In this document: piece after piece, positions 8,710-17,381 of the stretch
How the letters are laid out: each line of letters begins with the position of its first letter
Position numbering within the stretch: position 1 is the stretch's first letter
Assembly: GCF_003855255.1 (NCBI RefSeq)
Contig: NZ_CP034072.1
Location: forward strand, 5,756,396 to 5,820,395
DNA length: 64,000 bases
DNA from: Mycolicibacterium nivoides
Lineage (GTDB): Bacteria; Actinomycetota; Actinomycetes; Mycobacteriales; Mycobacteriaceae
Reading direction: 5' to 3'
Made by a program: the position numbers and the translations under genes
Notes under the pieces: generated by a model
The model's input: the letters and a program-made list of their open reading frames with translations, nothing else
Told to the model about the DNA's origin: nothing
Database searches by the model: none

Positions 8710-9546
8710 ATGACCAACTCCGGACAGACTCCAGGTCAGGCAGTGGCCGACACCGGCGTCCTGGTGGCGGCAATCCGCGCCGAGGAAACCCGCCGCCCCG
8801 ACCGGCTTTTCGATGATCCGTTCGCAGATCGCCTGGCCGGTGAGTCCGGTCGGCGGATGCTCGCTGAAGCCGTCGCCACCAGTGGTGACAAGTCCACGCT
8901 GCAGATCGTGGTGCGCACCCGGTTCTGGGATGAGGCACTGCTCACCGCCGTGCCACCGGTCAGGCAGGTGGTGATCGTCGCCGCGGGCCTGGACGCCCGG
9001 GCCTACCGGCTGCCGTGGCCCGACGGCACCACGGTGTTCGAACTCGATCAGCCCGCGGTGATCGAGGCCAAGGCTGAGGCGCTGGCCGGCGAAGAACCGC
9101 GCTGCCGGCGCGTGGCCATCGGTGTCGATCTCACCACCGACTGGACCGATACCTTGCGGTCCAACGGCTTTGACCCGGAATTACCTGCCGTCTGGTTGAT
9201 GGAAGGGCTGCTGCAGTATCTGGACGAGGGCGCCGTGCACACGCTGTTCGAGCGGGTCGACGCGCTCTCGGCGCCCGGTTCGGTGCTGCTCTACGACATC
9301 GTCGGCAAGACACTGCTGGACAGCGTGATGCTGGCCCCGGTCCTCGAACAGATGTCCCGCAACGGGGCGCCGTGGCTGTTCGGCACCGACGCCCCGGAGC
9401 AGCTGTGTGAGCGACTGGGCTGGTCGGCGGTCGTCACCGATGTGGCCGCACCGGGGAACGAGTGGAACCGGTGGTTCGCCCCCGCGGTCCCGCTGGATGT
9501 CCCGGGAGTGCCGCGCGGGTATTTCGTCACCGCCACCAAGTCCTGA
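8710..9546 (+). CDS. SAM-dependent methyltransferase, TIGR00027 family
   Basis: This 278-residue protein is a second member of the family seen at 2457. It shows TGVLVAAIRAEETRRPDRLF, DDPFADRLAG, the SAM-binding VVIVAAGLDARAYRLPWPDG, then TTVFELDQPAVIEAK and WLMEGLLQYL. The ATG at 8710 gives the usual family N-terminus; the frame is open further upstream but that part overlaps the XRE gene. It lies eight bases after the XRE stop and may be co-transcribed with it. The methyl acceptor is unknown. Confidence 0.85.
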   Translation: MTNSGQTPGQAVADTGVLVAAIRAEETRRPDRLFDDPFADRLAGESGRRMLAEAVATSGDKSTLQIVVRTRFWDEALLTAVPPVRQVVIVAAGLDARAYRLPWPDGTTVFELDQPAVIEAKAEALAGEEPRCRRVAIGVDLTTDWTDTLRSNGFDPELPAVWLMEGLLQYLDEGAVHTLFERVDALSAPGSVLLYDIVGKTLLDSVMLAPVLEQMSRNGAPWLFGTDAPEQLCERLGWSAVVTDVAAPGNEWNRWFAPAVPLDVPGVPRGYFVTATKS

Positions 9547-9670
9547 CGCCGGAACGCGGTAGCTCCCTCAACCACTCCTGCCACGCACTGCGACGAATGT
9601 GCAGGTGTCTGTGACCACAGGCCGAGAATGCCGCAACAAGCTACACACTCGGCGCAGTGTCGGGAATCGG

Positions 9671-10249
9671 TTACCCGGCCGGCACCGGCGGCCGCCGGTC
9701 AGCCGCGGTCTTGGGCGCCGCCTGCACGTCGTTGTCAGCGAATTCCTTGGTCCAGCAAGCGAATTCCAGGGTGATCCCGTCCGGGTCGAGGAAGTAGAAC
9801 GACCGAACGTAGACCCCGGGATGCACCGTCGCCGACGCCTGCATCGGGCTGTCGTCGTGGTTGAGCACCGGGCCGACGCGAACACCCTTGGCCTTGAGCT
9901 TCTGCCGGTACTCGTCGAACTTCTCGGCGGGCACGTGCAGGGCGATGTGGTTGAGCGATCCGGTGGCGCTGACGAATTCGCCGATGCCGGGGATCGCGGC
10001 CGGCGCGGAGATCCCGGGCACGCCGTCGGGTGCCTCACGGAACCAGAAGAAGGCGATGCAGTCCCCGTTGCCCGCGTCGAAGAAGAAGTGCTGCCCCATG
10101 CCGCCGGGCAGATCGAGCGATTTGATCAGGGGCATGCCGAGCACGTTGGTGTAGAAGTCGACCGTGCGCGCCATGTCCGCGCACACCAGCGCCACATGGT
10201 TGATTCCGCCGAACTCGAACTCAGAGTTGGGATTGTTGGGCTTGATCAC
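9671..10249 (-). CDS. VOC-family (glyoxalase/extradiol-dioxygenase fold) protein
   Basis: The product (about 192 residues) carries a vicinal-oxygen-chelate domain: INHVALVCADMARTVDFYTN at the start of the first module, GNGDCIAFFWF, SLNHIALHVPAEKFDEYRQK at the second, and SFYFLDPDGITLEFACWT at the end, giving candidate metal ligands His/Glu. The substrate is unknown. The GTG at 10249 is chosen because CCGGAGG lies nine bases upstream; an in-frame ATG at 10312 falls inside a 26-base operator palindrome and has no ribosome site. Its remembered M. tuberculosis counterpart is Rv0274, divergent from a TetR gene as here. Confidence 0.83.
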   Translation of the reverse strand: MIKPNNPNSEFEFGGINHVALVCADMARTVDFYTNVLGMPLIKSLDLPGGMGQHFFFDAGNGDCIAFFWFREAPDGVPGISAPAAIPGIGEFVSATGSLNHIALHVPAEKFDEYRQKLKAKGVRVGPVLNHDDSPMQASATVHPGVYVRSFYFLDPDGITLEFACWTKEFADNDVQAAPKTAADRRPPVPAG

Positions 10250-10297
10250 GTCGATGAACCTCCGGGGCGAACGCGCCAAGGACTGGCGCAGATGCGA

Positions 10298-10323
10298 ATC
10301 TGAATCTAACATCAGATTCAGAT
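10298..10323. promoter_or_regulatory. 26-base TetR-type operator palindrome
   Basis: ATCTGAATCT (10298-10307) and AGATTCAGAT (10314-10323) are perfect ten-base inverted arms separated by six bases. The palindrome lies between the divergent VOC and TetR genes, ending seven bases before the TetR ATG. Its size and symmetry fit a dimeric TetR site, so autoregulation plus control of the VOC gene is likely. Confidence 0.75.
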
Positions 10324-10330
10324 GTGATCA

Positions 10331-10978
10331 ATGGCCGTGAGGAAATCTGTGACCGTCAGTCCCCGTACCCCGTTGCCGACCGCGCGTGGCCGCCAGACCC
10401 AGGCGGCGATCGACACCGCGGCCCGTGCGGTGATCGCCCGCAAGGGCATCCTGGCCACCACGATCTCCGACATCGCCTCCGAGGCAGGCCGGTCGGCCGC
10501 GTCGTTCTACAACTACTACGCCTCGAAAGAAGCGATGGTCCGCGAATGGGCCCTGCGATTCCGTAACGAGGCCCGCGAACGCGCCCTTCCCGCGACCGGA
10601 CCGAACCTGACCAACTGGGAACGCAGCTACCAGGCCGCCTCCGCCCATTGGACGACCTACCGGCACCGGCTGGCCGAGATCATCGCCGTGTCCCAGATGG
10701 CGATGATCGACGACGACTTCGCCGAATACTGGGACGAGATCTGCCAGCTGCCGATCGCGATGATCACCGAGATGGTCAAACATGCTCAGCAGCAAGGATT
10801 CTGCCCCGACGACGATGCCCACCTGACCGCTGTTGCGCTGGTGTCGATGCTCAACCAGTTCTGCTACGTCCAGCTGTCCGGAGGGCGCGACGCCGCCGCC
10901 GATGACTCCGCCTGCATCACCACCCTGGCCAACGTGTTCTACCGGACCATCTACCACGAGGAGACCCCCCGCTCATGA
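10331..10978 (+). CDS. TetR-family transcriptional regulator
   Basis: The 215-residue protein has a TetR DNA-binding domain (about residues 20-70): RQTQAAIDTAARAVIARKGI, LATTISDIASEAGRSAASFY, NYYASKEAMVREW. The C-terminal part is helical and includes a substrate-pocket region (YRHRLAEIIAVSQMAMIDDD). The ATG at 10331 sits immediately after a 26-base palindrome that is probably its own operator. Its stop overlaps the next gene (hydrolase) by ATGA, so it is part of an operon with the hydrolase and probably the dehydrogenase. It corresponds to Rv0273c as I recall the order. Confidence 0.9.
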   Translation: MAVRKSVTVSPRTPLPTARGRQTQAAIDTAARAVIARKGILATTISDIASEAGRSAASFYNYYASKEAMVREWALRFRNEARERALPATGPNLTNWERSYQAASAHWTTYRHRLAEIIAVSQMAMIDDDFAEYWDEICQLPIAMITEMVKHAQQQGFCPDDDAHLTAVALVSMLNQFCYVQLSGGRDAAADDSACITTLANVFYRTIYHEETPRS

Positions 10979-12102
10979 CCAATGCGTCACCGGAAGTGGT
11001 TCGCGAGTTCATCGGCCTGGAATCGCCTACGGCCCAGCGCGCGGGCGCGGGCGGATACCCCTGCCAGGGCCTCTATTACCGGAGCGCGGACCACAAGCCC
11101 ACGGTCGCGGTGATCGCCACGCACTACCAGATCGACTTCTCCGAGCACTACATCGCCGACTACCTGGCGAGCAGGGGCATCGGCTTCCTCGGCTGGAACA
11201 CCCGCTTCCGCGGATTCGAGAGCAGCTTCCTGCTGGACCACGCGCTGGTCGACATCGGGGTGGGCGTGCGCTGGCTCCGTGAGGTACAGGGCATCGAAAC
11301 CGTTGTTCTGCTGGGTAATTCCGGTGGCGGTTCCTTGATGGCGGCCTACCAGTCTCAAGCTGTCGATCCGAACGTCCGGCCACTCGAGGGCATGCGGCCG
11401 GCCGCGGGCCTGACCGAACTGCTGCCCGCCGACGGGTATGTGGCCAGCGCGGCCCATCCGGGCCGCCCGGACGTGCTGACCGCCTGGATGGACGGGGCGG
11501 TCGTCGACGAGAACGACGCCATCGCCAGCGACCCCGACCTGGACCTGTTCGACGAGCGCAACCCGGCACCGTTTTCGGCCGAGTTCGTGGCGCGCTACCG
11601 CGCGGCCCAGGTCGCCCGCAACGAGAAGATCACCGACTGGGCCGAGGACGAACTCAAAAGGATTCAGGCAGAGGGGTATTCGGACCGGCCGTTCACCGTG
11701 ATGCGCACCTGGGCCGACCCGAGGATGGTCGATCCGACGGTCGAGCCGACCCGCAGGCAGCCCAACCTGTGCTACGCCGGGGTGCCGATCAAGGCCAACC
11801 GGTCGGCGCGCGGCATCGCCGCGGCCACCACCGTCCGCAATTGGATCGGCATGTGGAGCCTGCGGCATGCCCAGACCCGGGCTGAACCGCACCTGGCCCG
11901 GATCGCCTGCCCGGCCCTGGTGATCAACGCCGACCAGGACACCGGGGTCTACCCATCCGACGCCAAACGCATCTACGACGCGCTGGCGAGCACGGACAAG
12001 TCCCAGTGCTCCATCGACACCGATCATTACTTCACCACTCCGGGCGCGCGCGACGAGCAGGCCGATACCATCGCTCGATGGATCACGAAGCGGTGGCGGT
12101 GA
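10975..12102 (+). CDS. Alpha/beta-hydrolase
   Basis: The 375-residue product is an alpha/beta-hydrolase: PTVAVIATHYQIDFSEHYIA gives the oxyanion region, VVLLGNSGGGSLMAAYQSQA the nucleophile elbow (GNSGGG), and the late segment ARIACPALVINADQDTGVYP the acidic strand, followed by SIDTDHYFTTPG with the candidate catalytic histidine. No signal peptide is seen. It starts four bases inside the end of the TetR gene and is followed with a GTGA overlap by a 2-hydroxyacid dehydrogenase. Rv0272c is the remembered counterpart. Substrate unknown; a place in fatty-acid or xenobiotic ester metabolism is inference from the adjacent acyl-CoA dehydrogenase. Confidence 0.82.
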   Translation: MTNASPEVVREFIGLESPTAQRAGAGGYPCQGLYYRSADHKPTVAVIATHYQIDFSEHYIADYLASRGIGFLGWNTRFRGFESSFLLDHALVDIGVGVRWLREVQGIETVVLLGNSGGGSLMAAYQSQAVDPNVRPLEGMRPAAGLTELLPADGYVASAAHPGRPDVLTAWMDGAVVDENDAIASDPDLDLFDERNPAPFSAEFVARYRAAQVARNEKITDWAEDELKRIQAEGYSDRPFTVMRTWADPRMVDPTVEPTRRQPNLCYAGVPIKANRSARGIAAATTVRNWIGMWSLRHAQTRAEPHLARIACPALVINADQDTGVYPSDAKRIYDALASTDKSQCSIDTDHYFTTPGARDEQADTIARWITKRWR

Positions 12103-13067
12103 ACCCCGGCCGGATCAAGGTCCTGGCCCACTTCACGCCTGGTGACAAGGTGATGGATTTTCTTGCACCTCACCAGGACTGGCTTGATGTGACGTTCTGC
12201 GCCGAGGACGACGACGCCACGTTCTACCGGGAGCTTCCCTCCGCCGAGGTGCTCTGGCATGTGTTGCGGCCGGTGTCCGGTGACGACCTGGAGCGCGGTC
12301 TGCGGCTGCGGCTGGTGCACAAGTTGGGCGCCGGAGTGAACACCATCGACGTCGACACCGCTACCCGGCTGGGCATCCTGGTCGCCAACATGCCCGGGGC
12401 CAATGCGCCCTCGGTGGCCGAGGGCACCGTGCTGCTGATGCTGGCCGCACTGCGCAGGTTGCCCGAGCTCGACCGTGCCACGCGGGACGGCACGGGCTGG
12501 CCCTCGGATCACACCTTGGGCGAAACCGTGCGCGACATCAGCGGGTGCACCGTCGGCCTGCTCGGCTACGGCAACGTCGCCAAGCGGGTGGAGAAGATCG
12601 TGGTCGCGATGGGCGCCGATCCCTCACAGGTGATCCACACCAGCACCCGCGACACCGGCCATCCGCAGTGGCGCAGCCTGCCGGATCTCTTGGCCGCCAG
12701 CGATATCGTCTCGCTTCACCTCCCGCTGACCGAGGCCACCAGCGGGCTCCTCGACAGCAAGGCCCTGGCTTCGATGAAGCCCGGCGCCGTCGTCGTCAAC
12801 ACCGCGCGCGGTCCGATCATCGACGAGTCCGCCCTCGTCGAGGCGCTGCGCACCGGGCAGTTGGCCGCGGCAGGCCTGGACGTCTTCGCCGAGGAGCCGG
12901 TGGCACCGGGAAATCCCCTGCTGGAGCTGCCCAATGTGGTGCTCACCCCGCACGTCACCTGGTACACCGTCGACACCATGCGCCGCTACCTGACCATGGC
13001 GGTCGACAACTGCCGGCGCATTCGCGACGGCGAGCACCTGGCCCACGTAGTAAACGGGGTTAGATAG
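12099..13067 (+). CDS. D-isomer-specific 2-hydroxyacid dehydrogenase family protein
   Basis: The protein (about 322 residues) has the NAD-binding motif GCTVGLLGYGNVAKRVEKIV and all three family catalytic residues: Arg in VVNTARGPIID, Glu in LDVFAEEPV and His in VLTPHVTWYT. Such enzymes interconvert 2-oxo and D-2-hydroxy acids; the third position of the glycine motif (GYGNVA, not GxGxxG) is slightly unusual. GTG at 12099 overlaps the preceding stop by four bases; an in-frame ATG at 12078 is the alternative. I do not recall a counterpart between Rv0272c and Rv0271c, so this looks like an insertion into the backbone. Confidence 0.83.
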   Translation: MNPGRIKVLAHFTPGDKVMDFLAPHQDWLDVTFCAEDDDATFYRELPSAEVLWHVLRPVSGDDLERGLRLRLVHKLGAGVNTIDVDTATRLGILVANMPGANAPSVAEGTVLLMLAALRRLPELDRATRDGTGWPSDHTLGETVRDISGCTVGLLGYGNVAKRVEKIVVAMGADPSQVIHTSTRDTGHPQWRSLPDLLAASDIVSLHLPLTEATSGLLDSKALASMKPGAVVVNTARGPIIDESALVEALRTGQLAAAGLDVFAEEPVAPGNPLLELPNVVLTPHVTWYTVDTMRRYLTMAVDNCRRIRDGEHLAHVVNGVR

Positions 13068-13152
13068 GCCGCTGGAGTGGCGCCGGTCACGCCGGGGTAC
13101 CCTCGGCCCAACCGACCGGTTAATAGATATATGCCCCGGATGGAGGAACCGC

Positions 13153-15360
13153 ATGCCTATTGCGATCACGTCTGAGCACAGCGATCTGGCCGATTCTGTT
13201 CGGTCTCTGGTAGCGCGGGTGGCGCCCTCGGAGCTGCTCCACGAGGCCCTTGAAGTGCCGATCCCCAATCCTCCCCCTTATTGGAAAGCCGCCGCCGAGC
13301 AGGGCCTGCAGGGCGTTCACCTCTCGGAAGCCGTTGGCGGGCAAGGCTTCGGAATCCTCGAGCTGGCCATCACCTTGGCCGAGTTCGGCTACGGCGCGGT
13401 CCCGGGGCCGTTCGTCCCTTCGGCGATCGCCGGCGCGCTGATCTCGGCCGACGACCCCGAGGCCAAGATCCTGGGTGGGCTGGCCTCCGGCGAGACCATC
13501 GCCGCCTATGCCATCGACTCGGGCCTGACCGCGACCCGGCACGGCGACGGCCTGGTCATCCGCGGCGAGGCGCGGGCGGTGCCTGCCGCGGCGCAGGCCT
13601 CGGTGCTGGTGCTGCCGGTCGCGATCGAGTCCGGAGTCCAGTGGGTGGTGCTCGACGCCGCCCAGCTGGAGATCGAGCCGGTGCGGAGCGTCGACCCCCT
13701 GCGCCCGCTGGCCCACGTACGGGCCAACGCCACCGAGGTGACCTTGGACGAGGACGCTGGTCGCGTTCTTTCTCGGCTGAGCCGCGCCCACGCCCGCGCC
13801 CTGATCACGACCCTGCTGTCAGCCGAGGCGATCGGTGTCGCCCGCTGGGCCACCGACACCGCCACCGCCTACGCCAAGATCCGCGAACAATTCGGCAGGC
13901 CGATCGGCCAGTTCCAGGCGATCAAGCACAAGTGCGCCGGGATGATCGCCGAGACCGAGCGGGCGACGGCCGCGGTCTGGGATGCCGCCCGCGCGCTCGA
14001 CGACGCCCAGGAAGACCCTTCTGCAGAAACCCATTTCGAGTTCGCCGCCGCGGTGACGGCCACCCTGGCACCTGCCGCCGCGCAGCACACCACCCAGGAC
14101 TGCATCCAGGTGCACGGCGGTATCGGATTCACCTGGGAGCACGACACCAACGTCTACTACCGGCGCGCACTTGTGCTGGCCGCGTGCTTCGGCCGGTCCT
14201 CGGACTACCCGCAGGCGGTGGTCGATACCGCGACGACAACCGGAATGCGTCCGGTCGACATCGACCTTGATTCCGACACCGAGAGGCTGCGCGACGAGAT
14301 CCGCGCGGAAGTTGCCGGACTCAAGGCGATTCCGAGTGGCGCCGAGCGCAACACCGCGATCGCCGAGGGCGGATGGGTGCAGCCGCACCTGCCCAGGCCG
14401 TGGGGCCGCGCGTCGGAACCCATCGAGCAGATCATCATCGCCCAGGAGTTCAACACCGGGCGCGTGCGGCGGCCACAGATGGGCATCGCCTCATGGATCA
14501 TCCCGTCGATCGTGGCGTTCGGCACCGACGAGCAGAAGCAGCGCTTCCTGCCGCCGACATTCCGTGGCGAGATGATCTGGTGCCAGCTGTTTTCCGAGCC
14601 GGGGGCTGGATCGGACCTGGCCAGCCTGACCACCAAGGCCACCAAGGTCGACGGCGGCTGGCGCATCACCGGGCAGAAGATCTGGACGACGGGTGCACAG
14701 TTCTCTGAGTGGGGTGCCCTGCTGGCGCGGACGGACTCCAGCGCTCCGAAACACAATGGCATCACGTACTTCCTGCTCGACATGAAGTCCCCCGGCGTCG
14801 AGGTGAAGCCACTGCGGGAGCTGACCGGCAACGCGATGTTCAACACCGTGTTCATCGACGACGTGTTCGTGCCCGACGACATGGTGCTCGGTGAGGTCAA
14901 CCGCGGATGGGAGGTCAGCCGCAACACGCTGACCAACGAGCGGGTGTCGATCGGCAGCAGTGAGCCACCGTTCCTGGCCAACCTCGACCAGTTCGTGGAA
15001 TTCCTGCGGGACGGGCAGTTCGACCAGATCGAGCAGAATCACGCCGGGCAACTGATCGCCGAGGGTCACGCCGCCAAGGTGCTGAACCTGCGGTCGACCC
15101 TGCTGACATTGGCCGGCGGAGATGCCATGCCTGCCGCGGCGATCTCCAAGCTGCTGTCGATGAAGACCGGCCAGGGCTACGCGGAGTTCGCGGTGGCCTC
15201 CTTCGGCACCGACGGGGCCGTCGGGGATCCCGAACAGGAATTCGGCCGCTGGGCCGAGTACCTGTTGGCCAGCCGAGCCACCACGATCTACGGCGGTACC
15301 ACCGAGGTTCAGCTCAACATCATCGCCGAACGCCTGTTGGGCCTGCCCCGCGACCCGTAA
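13153..15360 (+). CDS. fadE6: Two-domain acyl-CoA dehydrogenase FadE6-like
   Basis: This 735-residue protein is two acyl-CoA dehydrogenase units joined in one chain. The N-terminal unit (about 1-365) carries YAKIREQFGRPIGQFQAIKH and IQVHGGIGFTWEHDTNVYYR; the C-terminal unit (about 375-735) carries WCQLFSEPGAGSDLASL, GQKIWTTGAQ and IYGGTTEVQLNIIAERLLG, where the Glu of GGTTEV is the usual catalytic-base position. M. tuberculosis FadE6 (Rv0271c, about 731 residues) has the same length and neighbours. It should oxidise an acyl-CoA at the alpha-beta position with FAD; which unit is catalytic and which is degenerate cannot be settled here. A purine-rich GGAGG precedes ATG 13153. Confidence 0.88.
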   Translation: MPIAITSEHSDLADSVRSLVARVAPSELLHEALEVPIPNPPPYWKAAAEQGLQGVHLSEAVGGQGFGILELAITLAEFGYGAVPGPFVPSAIAGALISADDPEAKILGGLASGETIAAYAIDSGLTATRHGDGLVIRGEARAVPAAAQASVLVLPVAIESGVQWVVLDAAQLEIEPVRSVDPLRPLAHVRANATEVTLDEDAGRVLSRLSRAHARALITTLLSAEAIGVARWATDTATAYAKIREQFGRPIGQFQAIKHKCAGMIAETERATAAVWDAARALDDAQEDPSAETHFEFAAAVTATLAPAAAQHTTQDCIQVHGGIGFTWEHDTNVYYRRALVLAACFGRSSDYPQAVVDTATTTGMRPVDIDLDSDTERLRDEIRAEVAGLKAIPSGAERNTAIAEGGWVQPHLPRPWGRASEPIEQIIIAQEFNTGRVRRPQMGIASWIIPSIVAFGTDEQKQRFLPPTFRGEMIWCQLFSEPGAGSDLASLTTKATKVDGGWRITGQKIWTTGAQFSEWGALLARTDSSAPKHNGITYFLLDMKSPGVEVKPLRELTGNAMFNTVFIDDVFVPDDMVLGEVNRGWEVSRNTLTNERVSIGSSEPPFLANLDQFVEFLRDGQFDQIEQNHAGQLIAEGHAAKVLNLRSTLLTLAGGDAMPAAAISKLLSMKTGQGYAEFAVASFGTDGAVGDPEQEFGRWAEYLLASRATTIYGGTTEVQLNIIAERLLGLPRDP

Positions 15361-15386
15361 TCTTCCCGCGCGAGACTTTCTCTTGC

Positions 15387-15446
15387 GCGAGCAGACGCGA
15401 ATGTCCCTCAAAACCCGTGTTTTGGGGAACATTCACGTCTGCTCGC
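15387..15446. terminator. 60-base palindromic hairpin between convergent genes
   Basis: Two 28-base arms (15387-15414 and 15419-15446) pair at 25 of 28 positions around a four-base loop CCGT; the arms begin GCGAGCAGACG and end CGTCTGCTCGC. It lies between the convergent fadE6 and GntR genes. GCGAGCAGACG-type repeats recur in mycobacterial intergenic spaces, from memory, so it is probably a bidirectional transcription terminator and also a dispersed repeat. Confidence 0.75.
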
Positions 15447-15472
15447 CGGGTAACTGGAGTGCGAGGCTGCTC

Positions 15473-16183
15473 TCATGAGCGCGTTGCTTTGGCGACGAGT
15501 TCGCGTACGTCGCGCAGGTGGTCTTCCATGGCCCGACGCGCGGCGAGACCGTCGTGAGTCCGAACCGCATCGAAGATCTCCTGGTGACCACGTACCGACG
15601 CGCAGCGCCCGTGCCTCGTGGAATGCGAGTGCTTACGCACCTCACCGGTCCACTCGCTGGCCAAGGTCTGCAGTGCGGTCAGAAGCGGGTTCTGCGCGGC
15701 CTGCGCGAGCAGCAGGTGAAACTCGACGTCGAGGCGAAGTGACTCGGCCTGCAGCAGGTTCTCGTGCGACTTGTCGAGGACGTCGCGAAGCTGCAACAGG
15801 TTCGCCGACGTAGCCCGGTGTGCCGCGAGTTCTGCGATCGAGGGCTCGATGACAGAACGCAATTCGGCGGCATGCTCTTGCTCTGTGCCGCCGCCGGCTA
15901 TCGCCAGTAGCTCGTCGACGCTCGCCGTCGGCGCCAACACGATGGTTCCGCGGCCCCGGACGCGCGAGACGAGACGCTTCGATTCGAGCTCGTGCATCGC
16001 CTCGCGAAGCGAGGACCGCGATACTGACATCGACGCCGCGAGCTCACGTTCCGACGGGAGTCGCGTTCCGGGCGAGATCTCGCCCGTCGCGATGAGACGC
16101 TCGAAATGTGCTGCCAGCGCGACCGATACACTTTGCGGCCGCTGGATCAACGGCGGGATCGCCCCGCCTGCAGGTGCGTTCAA
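15473..16183 (-). CDS. GntR-family regulator, FadR/FCD subfamily
   Basis: The 236-residue product has the GntR winged helix (about residues 15-75): VSVALAAHFERLIATGEISP, GTRLPSERELAASMSVSRSS, LREAMHELESKRLVSRVRGR, then an FCD ligand domain with the metal-type residues in LRSVIEPSIAELAAHRA, EFHLLLAQAAQNPLL and the final GHQEIFDAVRTHDGLAARRAM...DHL histidine pattern. The frame is open far upstream, but the TTG at 16183 is preceded by GGGAGG and gives the standard FCD length. It is divergent from the transporter/RidA/formamidase operon, which it probably controls. Confidence 0.82.
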   Translation of the reverse strand: MNAPAGGAIPPLIQRPQSVSVALAAHFERLIATGEISPGTRLPSERELAASMSVSRSSLREAMHELESKRLVSRVRGRGTIVLAPTASVDELLAIAGGGTEQEHAAELRSVIEPSIAELAAHRATSANLLQLRDVLDKSHENLLQAESLRLDVEFHLLLAQAAQNPLLTALQTLASEWTGEVRKHSHSTRHGRCASVRGHQEIFDAVRTHDGLAARRAMEDHLRDVRELVAKATRS

Positions 16184-16353
16184 CTCGGTTCCTGCCTCCC
16201 TGTTCAGATCCCAACATAGGTCCGATGGTCGGGCCAAGCAGTCCAAAAACCGACGCTGGCCGTTTCCGTCGGGATAACTCTTTGTTACCCGTGTTACGAG
16301 ACGCGTTCCCGGCGTGCTGCTCCGTTGGCGGCCACCTAATTTCAATCCCAGTT

Positions 16354-16370
16354 GGCCGGACCATCCGGCC
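16354..16370. promoter_or_regulatory. Candidate GntR operator
   Basis: GGCCGGA-CCA-TCCGGCC is a perfect 17-base inverted repeat in the 230-base divergent region between the GntR gene (start 16183) and the binding-protein gene (start 16414). Nothing else in this gap is as symmetric. Assignment to the GntR protein is positional. Confidence 0.5.
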
Positions 16371-16413
16371 ATGACCGCCCGCTCCCCTTCCGCGTCAGTG
16401 AATAGGACCTGCC

Positions 16414-17325
16414 ATGAATCGCTCGCGTTGCACTGCACTTCTCGCCGTGGCCGTCGGTGTCGCACTCGCCGGTTGTTCCTCCTCGACGGAGGCGGCCACC
16501 ACCGAAAAAGCGAGTGAATACAGCGATCTGGCCTCATCCGCGGCATGCACTGACCTGCGCGCCAAGAATCCGGATCTCGACGGCAAGACCCTCACCAATG
16601 CGATCAACCCCTACACGCCCGGGTATGAGACGGTGAATCCGGAAAACCCCAGCGAATACCACGGTTTCGATATCGACCTGGGAAATGCGCTCGGCGCCTG
16701 TCTGGGCTTCGACAACGACTACATCCCCGTCGGGTTCTCCGAACTCATCCCGACAGTCGCCAGTGGCCAGGCCGACTGGATCCTCTCCAACCTCTACGCG
16801 ACGAAGGAGCGCGCCGCCGGCGGAGTCGACTTCATCAGCTACTCAAAGGTATTCGACGGCATCCTGGTGGCCAAGGGCAACCCGAAGAAGATCACCGGGA
16901 TCGACACCTCGCTGTGCGGGCTCACAGTCGGACTCAACAAGGGATACGTCGAAGTACCGCTCGTCGAGGCTGTCGGGCCCGCCTGCGCAGCAGCCGGCCT
17001 CAAGGCGCCGACCGTCAGCCTGTTCGACTCGAGCGCCGACTGCACGCAAGCAGTCCTCGCCGGCCGCGCGGACGCGTACATGAACGACGTCAACACGGTC
17101 AACGGATTCGTCGCGGCCCATCCGGACAAGCTCGACTCGGCCGAGACCGTAATGCTCGACTACACGATCGGTATCGGGGTGCCACAGGGCAAGCACGAGT
17201 TCCGCGATGCCATCCAGGCCGCCCTCACCGAGGTGCAGTCGAGCGGGCTGCAGGACAAGCTCGCCGCCAAATGGAAGCTGACGGAGAACGCGGTCGCCGA
17301 ACCGACGATCCTCAGCGTCGGCTGA
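16414..17325 (+). CDS. ABC transporter substrate-binding lipoprotein, polar amino-acid (family 3) type
   Basis: This 303-residue protein begins with a lipoprotein signal peptide: basic residues, a hydrophobic core and lipobox LAGC with Cys21, so it should be anchored on the outer face of the membrane. The mature part follows the SBP family 3 pattern (YHGFDIDLGNALGACLGFDN, FSELIPTVASGQADWILSNL, AGRADAYMNDVNTVNGFVAA). Such proteins bind amino acids or related small polar compounds. It is followed after 56 bases by the permease-ATPase fusion. With RidA and a formamidase downstream, the ligand may be an amide or amine-containing compound; that is inference. Confidence 0.88.
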   Translation: MNRSRCTALLAVAVGVALAGCSSSTEAATTEKASEYSDLASSAACTDLRAKNPDLDGKTLTNAINPYTPGYETVNPENPSEYHGFDIDLGNALGACLGFDNDYIPVGFSELIPTVASGQADWILSNLYATKERAAGGVDFISYSKVFDGILVAKGNPKKITGIDTSLCGLTVGLNKGYVEVPLVEAVGPACAAAGLKAPTVSLFDSSADCTQAVLAGRADAYMNDVNTVNGFVAAHPDKLDSAETVMLDYTIGIGVPQGKHEFRDAIQAALTEVQSSGLQDKLAAKWKLTENAVAEPTILSVG

Positions 17326-17381
17326 TGTCGCCGCTCAACATCAAAGCGACCCAACGCATATGACAGAAGTGAGGTGAGCTC

